Below are positions 42,823 to 54,591 of a stretch of DNA of 64,000 nucleotides, piece by piece. Every line of letters starts with the position of its first letter. The first letter of the stretch is position 1. Made by a program: the position numbers and the translations under genes. The DNA is from Antedon bifida (taxonomy: Eukaryota; Echinodermata; Crinoidea; Comatulida; Antedonidae). The stretch lies in the NCBI GenBank assembly GCA_963402885.1, contig OY727099.1, positions 20,045,001 through 20,109,000 of the forward strand, read 5' to 3'. The notes beneath the pieces were generated by a model. It saw nothing but the letters and a program-made list of their open reading frames with translations, had not been told where the DNA came from and made no database searches.

Positions 42823-43151
42823 CAAAACTGTACGACAAAACTATGGTGAAATGACAAGAATAAATTGTATAAAATGTTCACCTATTGTGAATCAACTCAA
42901 CTATTGAGGTTTAGTCATTACATAGTACCGAGCTGGCGACCATGGCACTGTACACTGTTATTATCCATCTTTAGTTTTACAGTACTGTACTACTGTATCT
43001 TGTGTTGAGACAATTCATTTCCACTGCTTTATATATACGGATATTAGATTATTTTACTTCATTGAATGTTTTCACAACATTGATACTTGCACTCATTATT
43101 TTAAGGTTTAAAAAAAAAGGAATTAACTAAACAAAAAAGTTTAGAATTAGT

Positions 43152-43251
43152 TTATATAGGCTTGATCTTAAAGTGTAGACCAATGAGAGAGAAAACAAAG
43201 CACTTTAGGTCCTGTACCAGATAGTAGAATGTTCTTAGCCCCTCTGCATCC
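43152..43251 (-). CDS. MAGOH: MAGOH exon 4
   Basis: 100 nt. Reads [20 protein letters not shown], then [12 protein letters not shown] and TAA. Acceptor TAATTTTAG. Confidence 0.97.
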
Positions 43252-44523
43252 CTAAAATTAAACAGAAAATACAAATGTTATATATGTAGTGGAGCTGTAG
43301 CTTGTCTTCTTGCCTAAGGTACAGGGTTCAATCCCGACCTACTGTAGTACCAGGGTTGTAACTCACGACTTGGTTTATAAGCACGATAAATTATAAAATA
43401 GTTTATCCATCCTGTAATTGGCGAGTTACTATTTGATGCGTATGAAAACAATTTAACAAATATGGCTCACAAAATGAAAAAGATTAGAAAATAGGTCAAA
43501 ACTTATTAAACAATTGAAGGAAGTATATCCACTACTTACTTGCTATTATTTACATCAATTAAAGATCCAATTTTGCTTGTTGTAAATGAGATATGTTCAT
43601 CACCCATGACAATTTCTAACTCTTGCCTTCCAACTCTGTCTGGAGGTGGCCACAGTCCATCGTCTTCTTGCATCACCTCACTGTCTTCTACCAGCCTCTT
43701 TAGTTCCTGCGTTACGGCTTTGTGTACAAATGCCTATAATAAATACAATTTCCAAGTTACATTACACTTTATTAGCTGGCTTACTAATGCTGACAATGAC
43801 ATAGTTATGAGATTCCCGTAACATGTACCCACACACATTGTGGCTAGACTATTAGTATTATCCCTGATCTCAATCTTAACCCATTAGAGACTGGTGTGGG
43901 TGGGTGTGTGACAGTGTATGTAAAGACAAGTAGGATCCAGACAAGTATGCCAAGTTATTTTGGTCTTAAAAACACACAAATTTACATTTTTATGATGTAA
44001 ATGTAGGCTATTAGGGCCTAGGCATATTTATTATTGTAGAGTAGGCTAGGTCTAAACTTACCTCTTTTCTGATCATAACATCGTTTTTGTAATTGGAATT
44101 ATTTGCATATCGAAGTTTTCCTGTTGTGGAAGAAATGTAATTCATGAAAAATGTTATAAATTCCAATGAAAAGAGGGAAAAAATAATACGAAATGTTAGG
44201 TTTGGCCTAGGCCTAGTGATGAGAGAGACGCCTCCAACAAACACTTCGGCAAGCCACGTACGGGATCAGGTAGCTTAGGTGAATAGGATACTTTTTATGT
44301 ACGCCTCGCGTTGTACGGCTTGGTACTGTAGCCTGTGGAAAACACCCTTAATCACAAGTTTAAAAGCAATAATTTTCTTTTTATATACAATAGATTTATT
44401 CCTTATGTAACAAACATTCTTACCATCTGGTCTAAACTCAAATTCAAGAAATTCGTGGCCAAATTTTCCTTTATGACCAACGTAATATCGAAGATAAAAC
44501 TCACTGTTACCGCCAGACGCCAT
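43152..44523 (-). CDS. MAGOH: mago nashi homologue, exon junction complex core protein, complete, 4 exons
   Basis: MAGOH binds RBM8A (Y14) and locks eIF4A3 onto spliced mRNA in the exon junction complex, acting in mRNA localisation, splicing and nonsense-mediated decay. Four exons (44523-44424, 44120-44062, 43733-43540, 43251-43152) join to exactly 151 codons: 150 residues plus TAA. The start is ATG at 44,523 giving [20 protein letters not shown]; an upstream in-frame ATG at 44,541 would add six unlikely residues. Other blocks are [40 protein letters not shown] and [19 protein letters not shown], with the C-terminus [13 protein letters not shown]. Human MAGOH is 146 aa; the difference is the short N-terminus. 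No disruption seen. The gene is convergent with MAP7. Confidence 0.98.
43540..43733 (-). CDS. MAGOH: MAGOH exon 3
   Basis: 194 nt. Begins [20 protein letters not shown] and ends with DVNNS plus two bases. Acceptor TTATAG; donor GCAA|GTAAGTAG. Confidence 0.97.
44062..44120 (-). CDS. MAGOH: MAGOH exon 2
   Basis: 59 nt encoding [19 protein letters not shown]. Acceptor TTCCACAACAG; donor GAG|GTAAGTTT. Confidence 0.97.
44424..44523 (-). CDS. MAGOH: MAGOH exon 1
   Basis: 100 nt, 33 codons plus one base. Donor GATG|GTAAGAATG. Encodes the N-terminal beta-sheet segment through FEFRPD. Confidence 0.97.
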
Positions 44524-45440
44524 GCTTGGTTGAAAAATCAATTTGATGGGGCGCCCTCATAATATTGTACTTATTTATAACTTTTCTAATGAATTTTAGA
44601 GGCTTCTTCTAAAACGGGTGTCTAGAAAACTAAGATCTAGAAAACTAACTTTTTTAAATTTTTTTATTTATCAGCCACCGTAGGTATGTAAATTACAGGT
44701 TAATGTAAAAAATCTTTAAAATAAAGTTATAACCAGTTAAGTTTATGAAACCACATACAAATGTGGTATTTTTGGAGGGAAAAACTGAAGATTGAGGGCG
44801 CTGTTCACACAAGTAAAAATACACATTTTTGCCTGTATCTAATTAGGTTTTAGCCATAATAATTTGAAAATGGTCTTATTTTTGATAGATAATTAAATTT
44901 TCTTTATATCAAATAAAAAAACTTTATATTAAATACACATAATTCTGATAAATTCATGTGATGTGCTTAAAATCAACAAATATAACACATTTTAATATTA
45001 TAACAAATGCTAGTGATGTTAATAAATTACAAAGTTAGTGATCATAAATAGAATTCTTTTACATTTCTATAAAATGTTGTTATTATACAACATATAAATG
45101 TAAATTTTTATTTTATTTCACTTAAAAAAAAACCTTTTACGGCCAATAGTTTTTGAGATTAATATAGGAATGTGTACTACCAGTACAGGTCAAAGGTCAA
45201 TAAGAAGATTTTTGGTCATTTTCGTGAAAGAGTTCTTATTAGACTGAATAGAAAAATATACCTTCAGATTAATTTGAGCCCTATTTAAAGTTTGTCCAAC
45301 TGTTAGTTACGGAGTTATATGATATGTAGGTCAAAGGTCAAATATGCCAAAAATCATACTTCCGGCCATTTTTTGACAAACTTTTCCATTAGAACGAATA
45401 TTAATATGCATCTCCCAAATAATTTTGACACTAACATTTT
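44524..45440. other. MAGOH upstream region, repetitive AT-rich
   Basis: No promoter motif recognised. Contains GTCTAGAAAACTAAGATCTA near 44,620, shared with about 54,150, and AGGTCAAAGGTCAA repeats near 45,186 and 45,330. Probably derived from old repeats. Confidence 0.4.
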
Positions 45441-45560
45441 TAGTCGCGTGTACGCGACTCTATAGTTCACTATGTCGGTCGGTCGGTCGGTCGGTCTGGT
45501 ATCACTATGCGTTTTAGCACGCGACTTATGGCTGTTGGCCTTGTTTCATTTAATCTAAGC
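45441..45560. repeat. hairpin-bearing repeat with GTCG tetranucleotide run
   Basis: AGTCGCGTGTACGCGACT is a near-perfect palindrome, followed by five GTCG units (45,476-45,495) and then TTAGCACGCGACTTA, which repeats one arm. CpG density is far above the surroundings. Family unknown. Confidence 0.6.
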
Positions 45561-45739
45561 GTTACAAAGATATGACCACTTTGTTTCCAATGGGTCAAAC
45601 ATTCAAATTGAAGTCAGAGGTCAAAGCTGAATTTTAAAAATTTGACAACATTGGTTTTTATAACCAGTATGATTCGATTCAAATATTCATAAAACACAAT
45701 TTTTACACTTTCCCCATGATCTGCACACGAAAATACATA

Positions 45740-45860
45740 GGGATCGTGGCCGTATTCACCAATCACACTTAGGCTAAGGGAAATACTTACCCTTAAAATT
45801 TAAGAATTCTCTTAACAAAGGGAAACACTTAGGTAAGTGAATCCCTTAACTCATTTGTGA
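45740..45860. repeat. possible small MITE
   Basis: GTATTCACCAATCACACTTA at the left and AAGTGAATCCCTTAACTC...TTGTGAATT at the right are partly complementary, with CTTAGG/CCTAAG motifs inside. Weakly supported. Confidence 0.35.
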
Positions 45861-46085
45861 ATTTGTTTGTTTTTTTTTTGTTTTTGACTGCTTATTTCTT
45901 TGTAATAGAAATATAGGTTTAGCCCCACGGTCTTTAGGTAGGGTAGGCTAGCTAGGCCTAGGCTAGGTAGAGAAGCTAGCCTAGTCTCCTGTGTTGATTT
46001 GCCCAATAACCAGCCTAGCATTCATATGCCTCAATACTACCTGCTCTGCTTCTCATCAGTATTCATAATACTTACTTAGGATTTA

Positions 46086-46641
46086 AAGATGTATTGTCCC
46101 TTTAAACACAAAAAAATGAAGGTCAAAATATTCTAAATTTAAATTGGCCATATCAAAGTAATATTAATGTTATTCACTTTAAGTCGAAAATTTGAGTCAA
46201 AAACAACAATTTTACGTAATTAAAAGCTAAATTAATTTGATTACATTTCGTCTGGAAAATCGTCGTGAGCGAAAGTAAACAAAGATTTTAAACCATGAGT
46301 ATACATTATGCATGATGCTAATTAGGATTGTTTACAACTCTTCACGGTTGAGAAGGTGTTTTCACACAGATGGCGAAGAATTTTTATGAGTATGCATACA
46401 GAGTAGCCAAATAAGCGTGTTGCATTATGAGATATGTTTTGATCGAAAACTTTGACTGGAAGTCAAAGTTATTTTTTGAACAAAAAAACGTCTGTATTTC
46501 AGTTAAATGATTTTTTTTTTCGACTAATTTTTGGTGAAAGTTAATAACTATTATGATAGGCCTACTTCAAAATGACCCACTTTTTTTCGAAATCTTTTAT
46601 TTTTTATTTTTTTGGAATTTGACAAAGGGACAATACATCTT
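46086..46641. mobile_element. MITE family K, copy 2 (556 bp)
   Basis: AAGATGTATTGTCCC at the left and GGGACAATACATCTT at the right, with TA on both sides. Larger than the copy at 10,431, but the interior still has the CTGAAATACAGACG/AAATGATTTTTT-type AT-rich sequence and no coding frame. Confidence 0.8.
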
Positions 46642-47128
46642 TAAGGGAAATATTATATATATAACATTAATTTTCTGGTTTTTTTTCTTATCACTTACAA
46701 TTTCTCTGTTGAAAAATTTTACAGTAGAATATTCTAAGGTTATAAATGTATGTTGCAATAAACATTGTTTCGATGTCAGGTTTACATACATTTAATTTCA
46801 TGTTAAATCTGTCTAATGTAGCAGAAGCTCGGAGGTGAATCTTTTTACATATGTTTGATGTATGTAAGTATTTGTTAAAGTTTGTGACAAAAATCTTTTC
46901 ACAGACCGACACGAAGGTAATCACATTTTCACTTGGCATTACTAAGCCACCAAATGCGTCTCTGTCATAGGCACGTATGCTTTGAAATGCGTCAAAAACT
47001 GTTTCGGACTTTCTAGTTGCCGATTACAATCGTTCATAGAGCTTTCGCAATGCTTGCAGTTGGTGTGCTTTGATAGTACATTTCTCACAACATATAACCA
47101 GCCACGTATACAAGTGTGTTAAGTTCTG

Positions 47129-49425
47129 TTATGTTAATTCATCATCTAAACAACTTAGACAATCATCTGCTCTAATGGAGCCATCGTGTTCAATTACATC
47201 TGTGGTGGTTTTGCGTATGCCCGCTGTTGTCTGTGGCACCAGTCGGAGTGTTGCTTGGTCAATATGAACAAGTTGCTGATCGGAATTCGGCATACAATTT
47301 GAATTACCCAAAGGAATGATTAGTTTGTTACACATTATTTCTTTTAAAGATGCTCGAAACTCATACGCCATCGGATTGTATCTGTAACCACCTCTTCCTC
47401 TAACAATTGAAAACAGATTCTCGAGGAATTCTTGGTTTAACCTTCCCGTTAAAATGAACTTGAACCCATGATCTATACTAGTAGGCTAAATCACGATGTA
47501 ACCCTATCATTGTTTTTAGTGTTACTAGCCATCCGTTGATACAAGACACTTTTTTTGTTGAGCCGTCATTCACTGACCACGACGAGATCCATTCGAAACA
47601 TTCTTACCAAAACGTTACATGAAATCTTTCGTAGCATCCCGCTTGTAGATGTTCGCATTCTTTGTATGTCGAGCATTGCATGAATCAAAGAGCTTGTCCA
47701 TCTTACTAATGAAGTCTGCTGTGCGCATTGCATCTGGTGGAAGTATTCCCAGCGATGCATACGTCTTTATACCTGACGCTACGCTGTTACTTAGCAGTTA
47801 CGTTGCCAAACACAGGCCTCATTGGCGAAAACGTTAACTTACACCGTTAACAAACACAATTCTTATATTCGTGAAGCCCCAAATGTGCAATATTTCAAGA
47901 AAATGTTAAAAACCTATCTCCCAAATAATGTTAATGAAATTACGGTAACCTTTGTATAGACCCTAATAGTTTATATATATATATATATATATATTATTTG
48001 TATTTTCATTCCATTTTCTATATTTGTTTTTGTAAGTATTAGTTTAGTATATAATATTATCAATTGTACAGCGATTTGGTCACTTGGAAAAGCGCTATAT
48101 AAATCCAAATTAAATAAAAATAAAAAACAATGTGGTCCCATTTTATGACATTTCCATCCACAATCAGTTCGTGGTTCTACAGGTTGTTGCGGAGACACTC
48201 TTTATCAAATGTGGAGGATCGTACACCTTGTGTTGGTGATAATAAAAGTAAGGCTTAGTATCACATGCACCCATGATTCTGTACATTCGTCTATTGTTAG
48301 ACCCTTGGTCAACTATAACTGCCTTTACAGTTAAACCAGCCTCAAATAAACGACGAACGCATTCTTTCAGAAGGCAAGCCAATGTATCCCTGGGTGTTGC
48401 CCCATTCGCCAAAAATAGCCGAGTGATTGCTTCCAATTTGAAGTCAACCCTCGTAACATAAAAACGAGGGCCTGTGTTGCAACCTTTTTCGTTATGCCAA
48501 TGCTGCCAAAGTCTTCCAGACCTTCAATACGATCGTTGTTCTTATCGAAATGTATGGCTGATTTTATAGGCATTTCGTCGATTGCCAACGATGAAAATGT
48601 GACATCATTGAAACCTGGCCTTATCTTTATATTACGTAGCCACCTTTTGAGGGATTTTGGATGCGGTAGGTTGAATTTTTTTCTACAAAACTTGTAGACT
48701 CTGGCCCCTTGATAGCGCAATGCCATTGCAAACAGTTTGTGTGATGTGGTATACATACGCCCCTTTGGTTTTCTTTTAAATGTTTTCAATTGATCGGAAC
48801 AAAAATCTAAAGTTCTCTTTGGCATACACTTAGCCTTACCGATGATATCATCAACCATGTGTAGTAGTAGTAGATGGCAATGATAATGTACCTAAATAAA
48901 AATAAAAAAGATTGATAATCGCTATCGAAACATTGGACGTATATTTGTTAATTATAAACACTGATTATACATAACTATTAAACAGTTCTTTTGTTACAAA
49001 ACAATGAATATATGATATGATGATATAAGGAGGTCTACTTACTTGTTGTACATCCTTCACCTACACAATGTGCTGAAGTAGGAGTTAAAAGATATTGATG
49101 ATGCGTATGTGTGATAGCAATGAGAACGAACACGTTCTGCAACAACAAAAAGTGTCCATCCAGAATAAATATTGTAAAAATACATAAAAAATTATTTATG
49201 ACATTGTTGATTTGTACTTAACTATTATTCCAACAGTTAACAGATTGAAATACATCTTCGACGGTCTTTGTTGGTAGTTTTCGACTAATTGTCAAAGTGC
49301 GTGGTGGGTTCGGAATGTTAAATAATGTGGGCACCGCATTCCACACCAATCGTCCCGTAAACTCCAAAACTTGTGAATTTTCAAAATGAAGGCTACATAA
49401 ATGGCAATTGCGGCGGTGAATGTAG
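47129..49425 (-). pseudogene. THAP/P-element-type transposase, broken
   Basis: In minus-strand order: the end of a THAP zinc finger (about 49,425-49,270) with CHLCSLHF and an AVPTLF box; a transposase segment at 48,858-48,367 with LPHPKSLKRWL, SSLAIDEMPIK and LTSNWKQSLGYF; then 48,436-48,164 with VIVDQGSNNRRM and DPPHLIK; then pieces with SVASGIKTYASLGILPPDAM, FISKMDKLFDSCNARHTKNA, LTGRLNQEFLENLFSIVRG and NPMAYEFRASLKE. This order matches THAP9/P transposases. Frame changes, stops and the LINE insertion after DPPHLIK prevent a full product. The first half of the THAP finger was not found. Confidence 0.85.
47838..48127 (+). repeat. 3' end of a LINE inserted in P-like copy 1
   Basis: The + strand encodes IREAPNVQYFKKMLKTYL, a typical non-LTR ORF2 C-terminus. 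A TA-dinucleotide run (about 47,972-47,993), AAAGCGCTATATAAATCC and an AAATAAAAATAAAA tail follow. The same insertion is at the same place in copy 2. Confidence 0.7.
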
Positions 49426-49440
49426 GAACTTGTTTTTTTA

Positions 49441-50729
49441 AATCAATTTTCTAAACGTTTTGTGTTTACGGCCCATCTAGCACACCTGAATTATTGATAT
49501 ACGGTATAATGGGTATAATAATGATAAAATGACTCAATGAATGATACTCATAGGCCTATTTTTTACTAATAATAACTTGATCAAATTGATAATGTTAAAG
49601 GCATATAGACTACATAAATAATTAGGCCTATCCTATATAGGCTTAAGTATATATAATATAAATATAGGCCTAGCCTACCCTACTATGGCCTAGGTAGGCA
49701 CAGAATAAATTATAAACCGCCAGGTCATATGCAGGGTTATCAATAGGCCTAGGCATAAAATGTATATATAAAATATTAAAATCAGTAAGTTACTTTAAAG
49801 CCCTGTTTTTATCTTTAGGAAAATTGAAAAAAATTAAGTTCTGGATTACTCTTTGCATTGCTTTTGCAATTAATTGCTGCACAGTATCTGCCTCTACTTT
49901 TTATATTTTTATCCTTCATAATTAATAACTATTTATTAATAATTTATGTAGACTTAATTTCTTCCTCCATTCAAATGAATAAGTGATCGTCACGCTGTGA
50001 AAGTTCGAAACTTGTCTAAGCGTCTGACGCTGTCACGCATTTCGCGTAGAGTGTTCCATCTTTACTTTTCTAAGATATTTGTTTTGACTTCCTAGTTTGG
50101 AGAGGGCGCTGCTCCATGCTGTGAAATGGCGTAGCCCAGTTTTGACCTTTTAACCCAGTACTTACTAGTAGTACGAACTATTTTAACAGAAGATTCTTGT
50201 GTTATAAGTTCTTTGGCGAAATTCGCGAGAAGGCCTTAGAAGTAATTAATAGTAAGTTGTGTAGAATGTTATGTGCGACATAGAAACACGTCTGTAAAAA
50301 CTTATTCTAAGGTGTAGTATTTAGGAGAAAGTTAATGGATCGATCCAAGTAGGTTAACAAATTTGGAGTCGCAATACACGAAAGGTGCGAAAAAGGGAAG
50401 GAGGAGGTGGGGAGGAGGCCACAAGATCAAAAACATCTCGCCAGCAAAGTAACAGGCTGAACAGTCTTTATACTTCAGTGTTTATAGTTGTTTATACTTC
50501 GTCAAGTTGCAATTGAAGTCGGAACGCGTCAATACAAATAGCGGACCCGAGAGGATCAACCAGCCACACGTTATACTATATCTCATTGTTTTGTTGTTGG
50601 TTGATTTGTTATTTTTATTGTCAACTGTTTACATTGTGTGCGTGCTTGTTATGCAAAATAATAATAATACAGTATGAAAATCTGTAAATACATTATATAG
50701 TTATTACATTGATTGTCACAATTTGTAGG
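49441..50729. other. upstream region of zinc-finger gene
   Basis: AT-rich to about 49,980, then CpG-richer sequence (49,980-50,560) that may hold the promoter and a 5' UTR exon. A good donor, TTAATA|GTAAGTTG, at 50,252 could pair with the acceptor ACAATTTGTAG ending at 50,729. Confidence 0.4.
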
Positions 50730-50750
50730 AATAAACGAAAAACCAACATC

Positions 50751-52997
50751 ATGAAATATAAATGTGAACATTGTGGAGATAAATTTGAGTTCAGTGATTT
50801 GAAGGAACATTTAGGAATACATACACAGACAGACAAGTTAAAATGTGAACGCTACCAGGAGACACCATTATATGAAGATGATTTTAAAACACAACTGAGT
50901 GATGTAGATATAGATGAAGACGAAACTGAACATTGTGGGAATAATTTGAGAATAAACACAGAAGAGGCACCATGTGAATGTGAACATTGTGGCAAGAAAT
51001 TTAAAACAAAGTGGAATTTGAAAAAGCACTTGAGAACACACACAGGAGAGACACCATATGAATGTGAACATTGTGGCAAGAAATTTAAAACAAAGTGGAA
51101 TTTGAAAACGCATTTGAGAACACACACAGGAGAGACACCATATGAATGTGAACATTGTGGAAAGAAATTTAAACAGAGTGGAGATTTGAAAAACCACTTG
51201 AGAGTACACACGGGAGAGACACCATATGAATGTGAACATTGTGGAAAGAAATTTAAAACAAGTGGGAATTTGAAAACGCATTTGAGAACACACACAGAAG
51301 AGACACCATATGAATGTGAACATTGTGGAAAGAAATTTAAACAGAGTGGGAATTTGAAAAAGCACTTGAGAGTACACACGGGAGAGACACCATATGAATG
51401 TGAACATTGTGGAAAGAAATTTAAAACAAGTGGGAATTTAAAAACGCATTTGAGAACACACACAGAAGAGACACCATATGAATGTGAACATTGTGGAAAG
51501 AAATTTAAACAGAGTGGAGATTTGAAAAAGCACTTGAGAATACACACAGGAGAGACACCATATGAATGTGAACATTGTGGAAAGAAATTTAAAACAAGTG
51601 AGAATTTGAAAACGCATTTGAGAACACACACAGAAGAGACACCATATGAATGTGAACATTGTGGAAAGAAATTTAAACAGAGTGGAGATTTGAAAAAGCA
51701 CTTGAGAGTACACACGGGAGAGACACCATATGAATGTGAACATTGTGGAAAGAAATTTAAAACAAGTGAGAATTTGAAAACGCATTTGAGAACACACACA
51801 GAAGAGACACCATATGAATGTGAACATTGTGGAAAGAAATTTAAAACAAATTGGAATTTGAAAACGCATTTGAGAACACACACAGAAGAGACACCATATG
51901 AATGTGAACATTGTGGAAAGAAATTTAAACAGAGTGGGAATTTGAAAAAGCACTTCTTGAGAGTACACACGGGAGAGACACCATATGAATGTGAACATTG
52001 TGGGAAGAAATTTAAACAGAGTGGGAATTTGAAAAAGCACTTGAGAGTACACACGGGAGAGATGACATATGAATGTGAACATTGTGGGAAGAAATTTAAA
52101 CAGAGTGGGAATTTGAAAAAGCACTTCTTGAGAGTACACACAGGAGAGACACCATATGAATGTGAACATTGTGGGAAGAAATTTAAAGAAAGTAGGAATT
52201 TAACAATGCACTTGAGAGTGCACACAGGAGAGACACCATATGAATGTGAACATTGTGGGAAGAAATTTAAAGAAAGTAGGCATTTAACAATGCACTTGAG
52301 AGTACACACAGGAGAGACGCCATATGAATGTGAACATTGTGGAAAGAAATATAAACAAAGTTGTAGTTTGAAAACGCATTTGAGAGTGCACACAGGAGAG
52401 ACACCATATGAATGTGAACATTGTGGAAAGAAATTTAAACAAAGTTGTAGTTTGAAAATGCATTTGAGAGTGCACACAGGAGAGACACCATATGAATGTG
52501 AACATTGTGGAAAGAAATTTAAAACAAGTGGGAATTTGAAAACGCATTTGAGAACACACACAGAAGAGACACCATATGAATGTGAACATTGTGGAAAGAA
52601 ATTTAAAACAAGTGGGAATTTGAAAACGCATTTGAGAGTACACACAGGAGAGACACCATATGAATGTGAACATTGTGGAAAGAAATTTAAAACAAGTGGG
52701 AATTTGAAAACGCATTTGAGAACACACACAGAAGAGACACCATATGAATGTGAACATTGTGGGAAGAAATTTAAACAAAGTTGTAATTTGAAAAAGCACT
52801 TGAGAGTACACACAGGAGAGACACCATATGAATGTGAACATTGTGGGAAGAAATTTAAAGAAAGTGGGAGTTTGAAAAACCACTTAAAAGTACACACAGG
52901 AGAGACGCCATATGAATGTGAACATTGTGGAAAGAAATTTAACCATAGAGGAGATTTGAAAAAACATTTGAGAACACACACAAGAGACACCATATGA
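50751..52997 (+). CDS. C2H2 zinc-finger protein with 24 tandem fingers
   Basis: Probable DNA-binding nuclear protein. I prefer the ATG at 50,751 (MKYKCEHCGDKF) because a splice acceptor ends at 50,729; the frame is open from 50,709, giving at most 762 aa. A degenerate N-terminal finger and a short acidic stretch (QLSDVDIDEDE) are followed from 50,979 by 24 fingers. Most are [10 protein letters not shown]5-L-x2-H with HLRTHTEETPYE or [12 protein letters not shown] linkers; no KRAB, BTB or SCAN domain is seen. Fingers 12 and 14 have one extra residue between the His ligands (KKHFLRVH). Units are 84 bp and nearly identical in DNA, indicating recent duplication or gene conversion. The last finger ends early through a 2-bp deletion. 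The equally long antisense frame is a shadow. Confidence 0.9.
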   Translation: MKYKCEHCGDKFEFSDLKEHLGIHTQTDKLKCERYQETPLYEDDFKTQLSDVDIDEDETEHCGNNLRINTEEAPCECEHCGKKFKTKWNLKKHLRTHTGETPYECEHCGKKFKTKWNLKTHLRTHTGETPYECEHCGKKFKQSGDLKNHLRVHTGETPYECEHCGKKFKTSGNLKTHLRTHTEETPYECEHCGKKFKQSGNLKKHLRVHTGETPYECEHCGKKFKTSGNLKTHLRTHTEETPYECEHCGKKFKQSGDLKKHLRIHTGETPYECEHCGKKFKTSENLKTHLRTHTEETPYECEHCGKKFKQSGDLKKHLRVHTGETPYECEHCGKKFKTSENLKTHLRTHTEETPYECEHCGKKFKTNWNLKTHLRTHTEETPYECEHCGKKFKQSGNLKKHFLRVHTGETPYECEHCGKKFKQSGNLKKHLRVHTGEMTYECEHCGKKFKQSGNLKKHFLRVHTGETPYECEHCGKKFKESRNLTMHLRVHTGETPYECEHCGKKFKESRHLTMHLRVHTGETPYECEHCGKKYKQSCSLKTHLRVHTGETPYECEHCGKKFKQSCSLKMHLRVHTGETPYECEHCGKKFKTSGNLKTHLRTHTEETPYECEHCGKKFKTSGNLKTHLRVHTGETPYECEHCGKKFKTSGNLKTHLRTHTEETPYECEHCGKKFKQSCNLKKHLRVHTGETPYECEHCGKKFKESGSLKNHLKVHTGETPYECEHCGKKFNHRGDLKKHLRTHTRDTI

Positions 52998-53512
<515 letters not shown>

Positions 53513-53544
53513 GGAAATGGGTGCCGTCAAACTTTTCAATATGC

Positions 53545-53658
53545 ATTCATATGGTGCCTCTCCTGTGTGTATTCTCAAATGCGTTTTCAAATTCCCACTT
53601 GTGACAAGTGGAATTTTGAAAAGAATGAGAATGCACACAGGAGAGGCACCATATGAAT
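53545..53658. repeat. inverted repeat made of a zinc-finger unit
   Basis: Left arm 53,545-53,602 is the reverse complement of a zinc-finger segment; right arm 53,604-53,658 is the same segment forward, with one base between. The arms match with a few differences. Both arms resemble the 84-bp unit of the neighbouring gene but with a GEAPYE linker. Confidence 0.85.
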
Positions 53659-53849
53659 GTTGTGGCATTGTGGAAATTTGAAGATTTTTCTATACTTTGC
53701 AAACTAATGAGAAGACTTCTTTTCAAATAAATTGCTAGTAACTACAATACAATATAGATTTTTAGACATTCCCTGCCAATTTCACATTTGTCAAGTAATT
53801 AGGGGTTTTAAAGTTCATTGGCAATCATACACATAATGTGTTTTTCTTA

Positions 53850-53935
53850 CCGTGGAGCCAAAATTTGGAACGAAATTGATAAACACAAAAGTTAGTTTAG
53901 CTTTCCCCAAATAAACAATTTCAAAAGATTAATTT
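53850..53935 (+). pseudogene. LINE ORF2 C-terminus remnant
   Basis: YRGAKIWNEIDKHKS is the (Y/F)RGAKLWN motif found near the end of many non-LTR ORF2 proteins. It is surrounded by stops and may belong with 53,204-53,512. Confidence 0.45.
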
Positions 53936-54591
53936 CTTCTTAATTTAAGCCTGTTTTGTTGTAGTGAGTTTTATAATTGTTAGCTTTTCTATTTTAATTT
54001 TATCAACTAACTTTAAATCTATTAATCCATTAATATACATTTTATATACCTTTTTTTTCCTTTTCAATGTATAATTTTCTTGTTTTTTCATCAGTTTGAT
54101 AAACTGTGATAATGTATAGTACTTTTATTTCTTTCATACGCCCTCATGGAAGGGTGTCTAGAAAACTAAGATCTACAAAACTAAGATTTTTTTTAATGGT
54201 TGGTTGTACCATTATATCAAGGGTAATTTATGTTTAGTGACTTTTTAATGGTTAGAATTAGATTATTCTATTACCACTAAAGGGGGTTTATTTCTAAAAA
54301 TTTTAGAATTTTCTGGTGATTTCTAGTTGATTTTACAACCAGACCATTTAGTATTATTTATTATTAAATATTTTCAGTGATTTTTTAAATAATTTGATTG
54401 CTTCTTGTACTTATTTAGCATATTACATTATGTAATAAACAAATAAATGTATTTTGCTTAAACAATAAGCTATTTATGAAAAAGGGTATTTATATCCTCC
54501 ATTTATTTTCTCACAAATGCATTTAAAATCAAGGTAAAATACAATTTCTTTTTTTATTTATTTATTTTTTTTAATTGGCCAGATTAATTTA
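53936..54591. other. non-coding repeats, AT-rich
   Basis: GGGTGTCTAGAAAACTAAGA near 54,150 is shared with about 44,620. Nothing else recognised. Confidence 0.4.

Larger units (their letters stand above)
46718..49440 (-). mobile_element. P-element/THAP9-like DNA transposon, degenerate, copy 1
   Basis: Nearly identical over about 2.6 kb to 61,428-64,000. It carries broken transposase segments on the minus strand and an internal LINE 3' end (47,838-48,126). The left limit is set by where similarity to copy 2 begins; the terminal repeats were not identified. The right limit is not defined because copy 2 leaves the window. Confidence 0.8.

Noticed and set aside
44011..44244. 77-codon minus-strand frame as a separate gene
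   Set aside because: It is MAGOH exon 2 read through into its introns.
50852..52993. 713-codon open frame on the minus strand opposite the zinc fingers
   Set aside because: A by-product of the 84-bp periodic coding repeat; it has no domain, and the + strand carries perfect C2H2 spacing.
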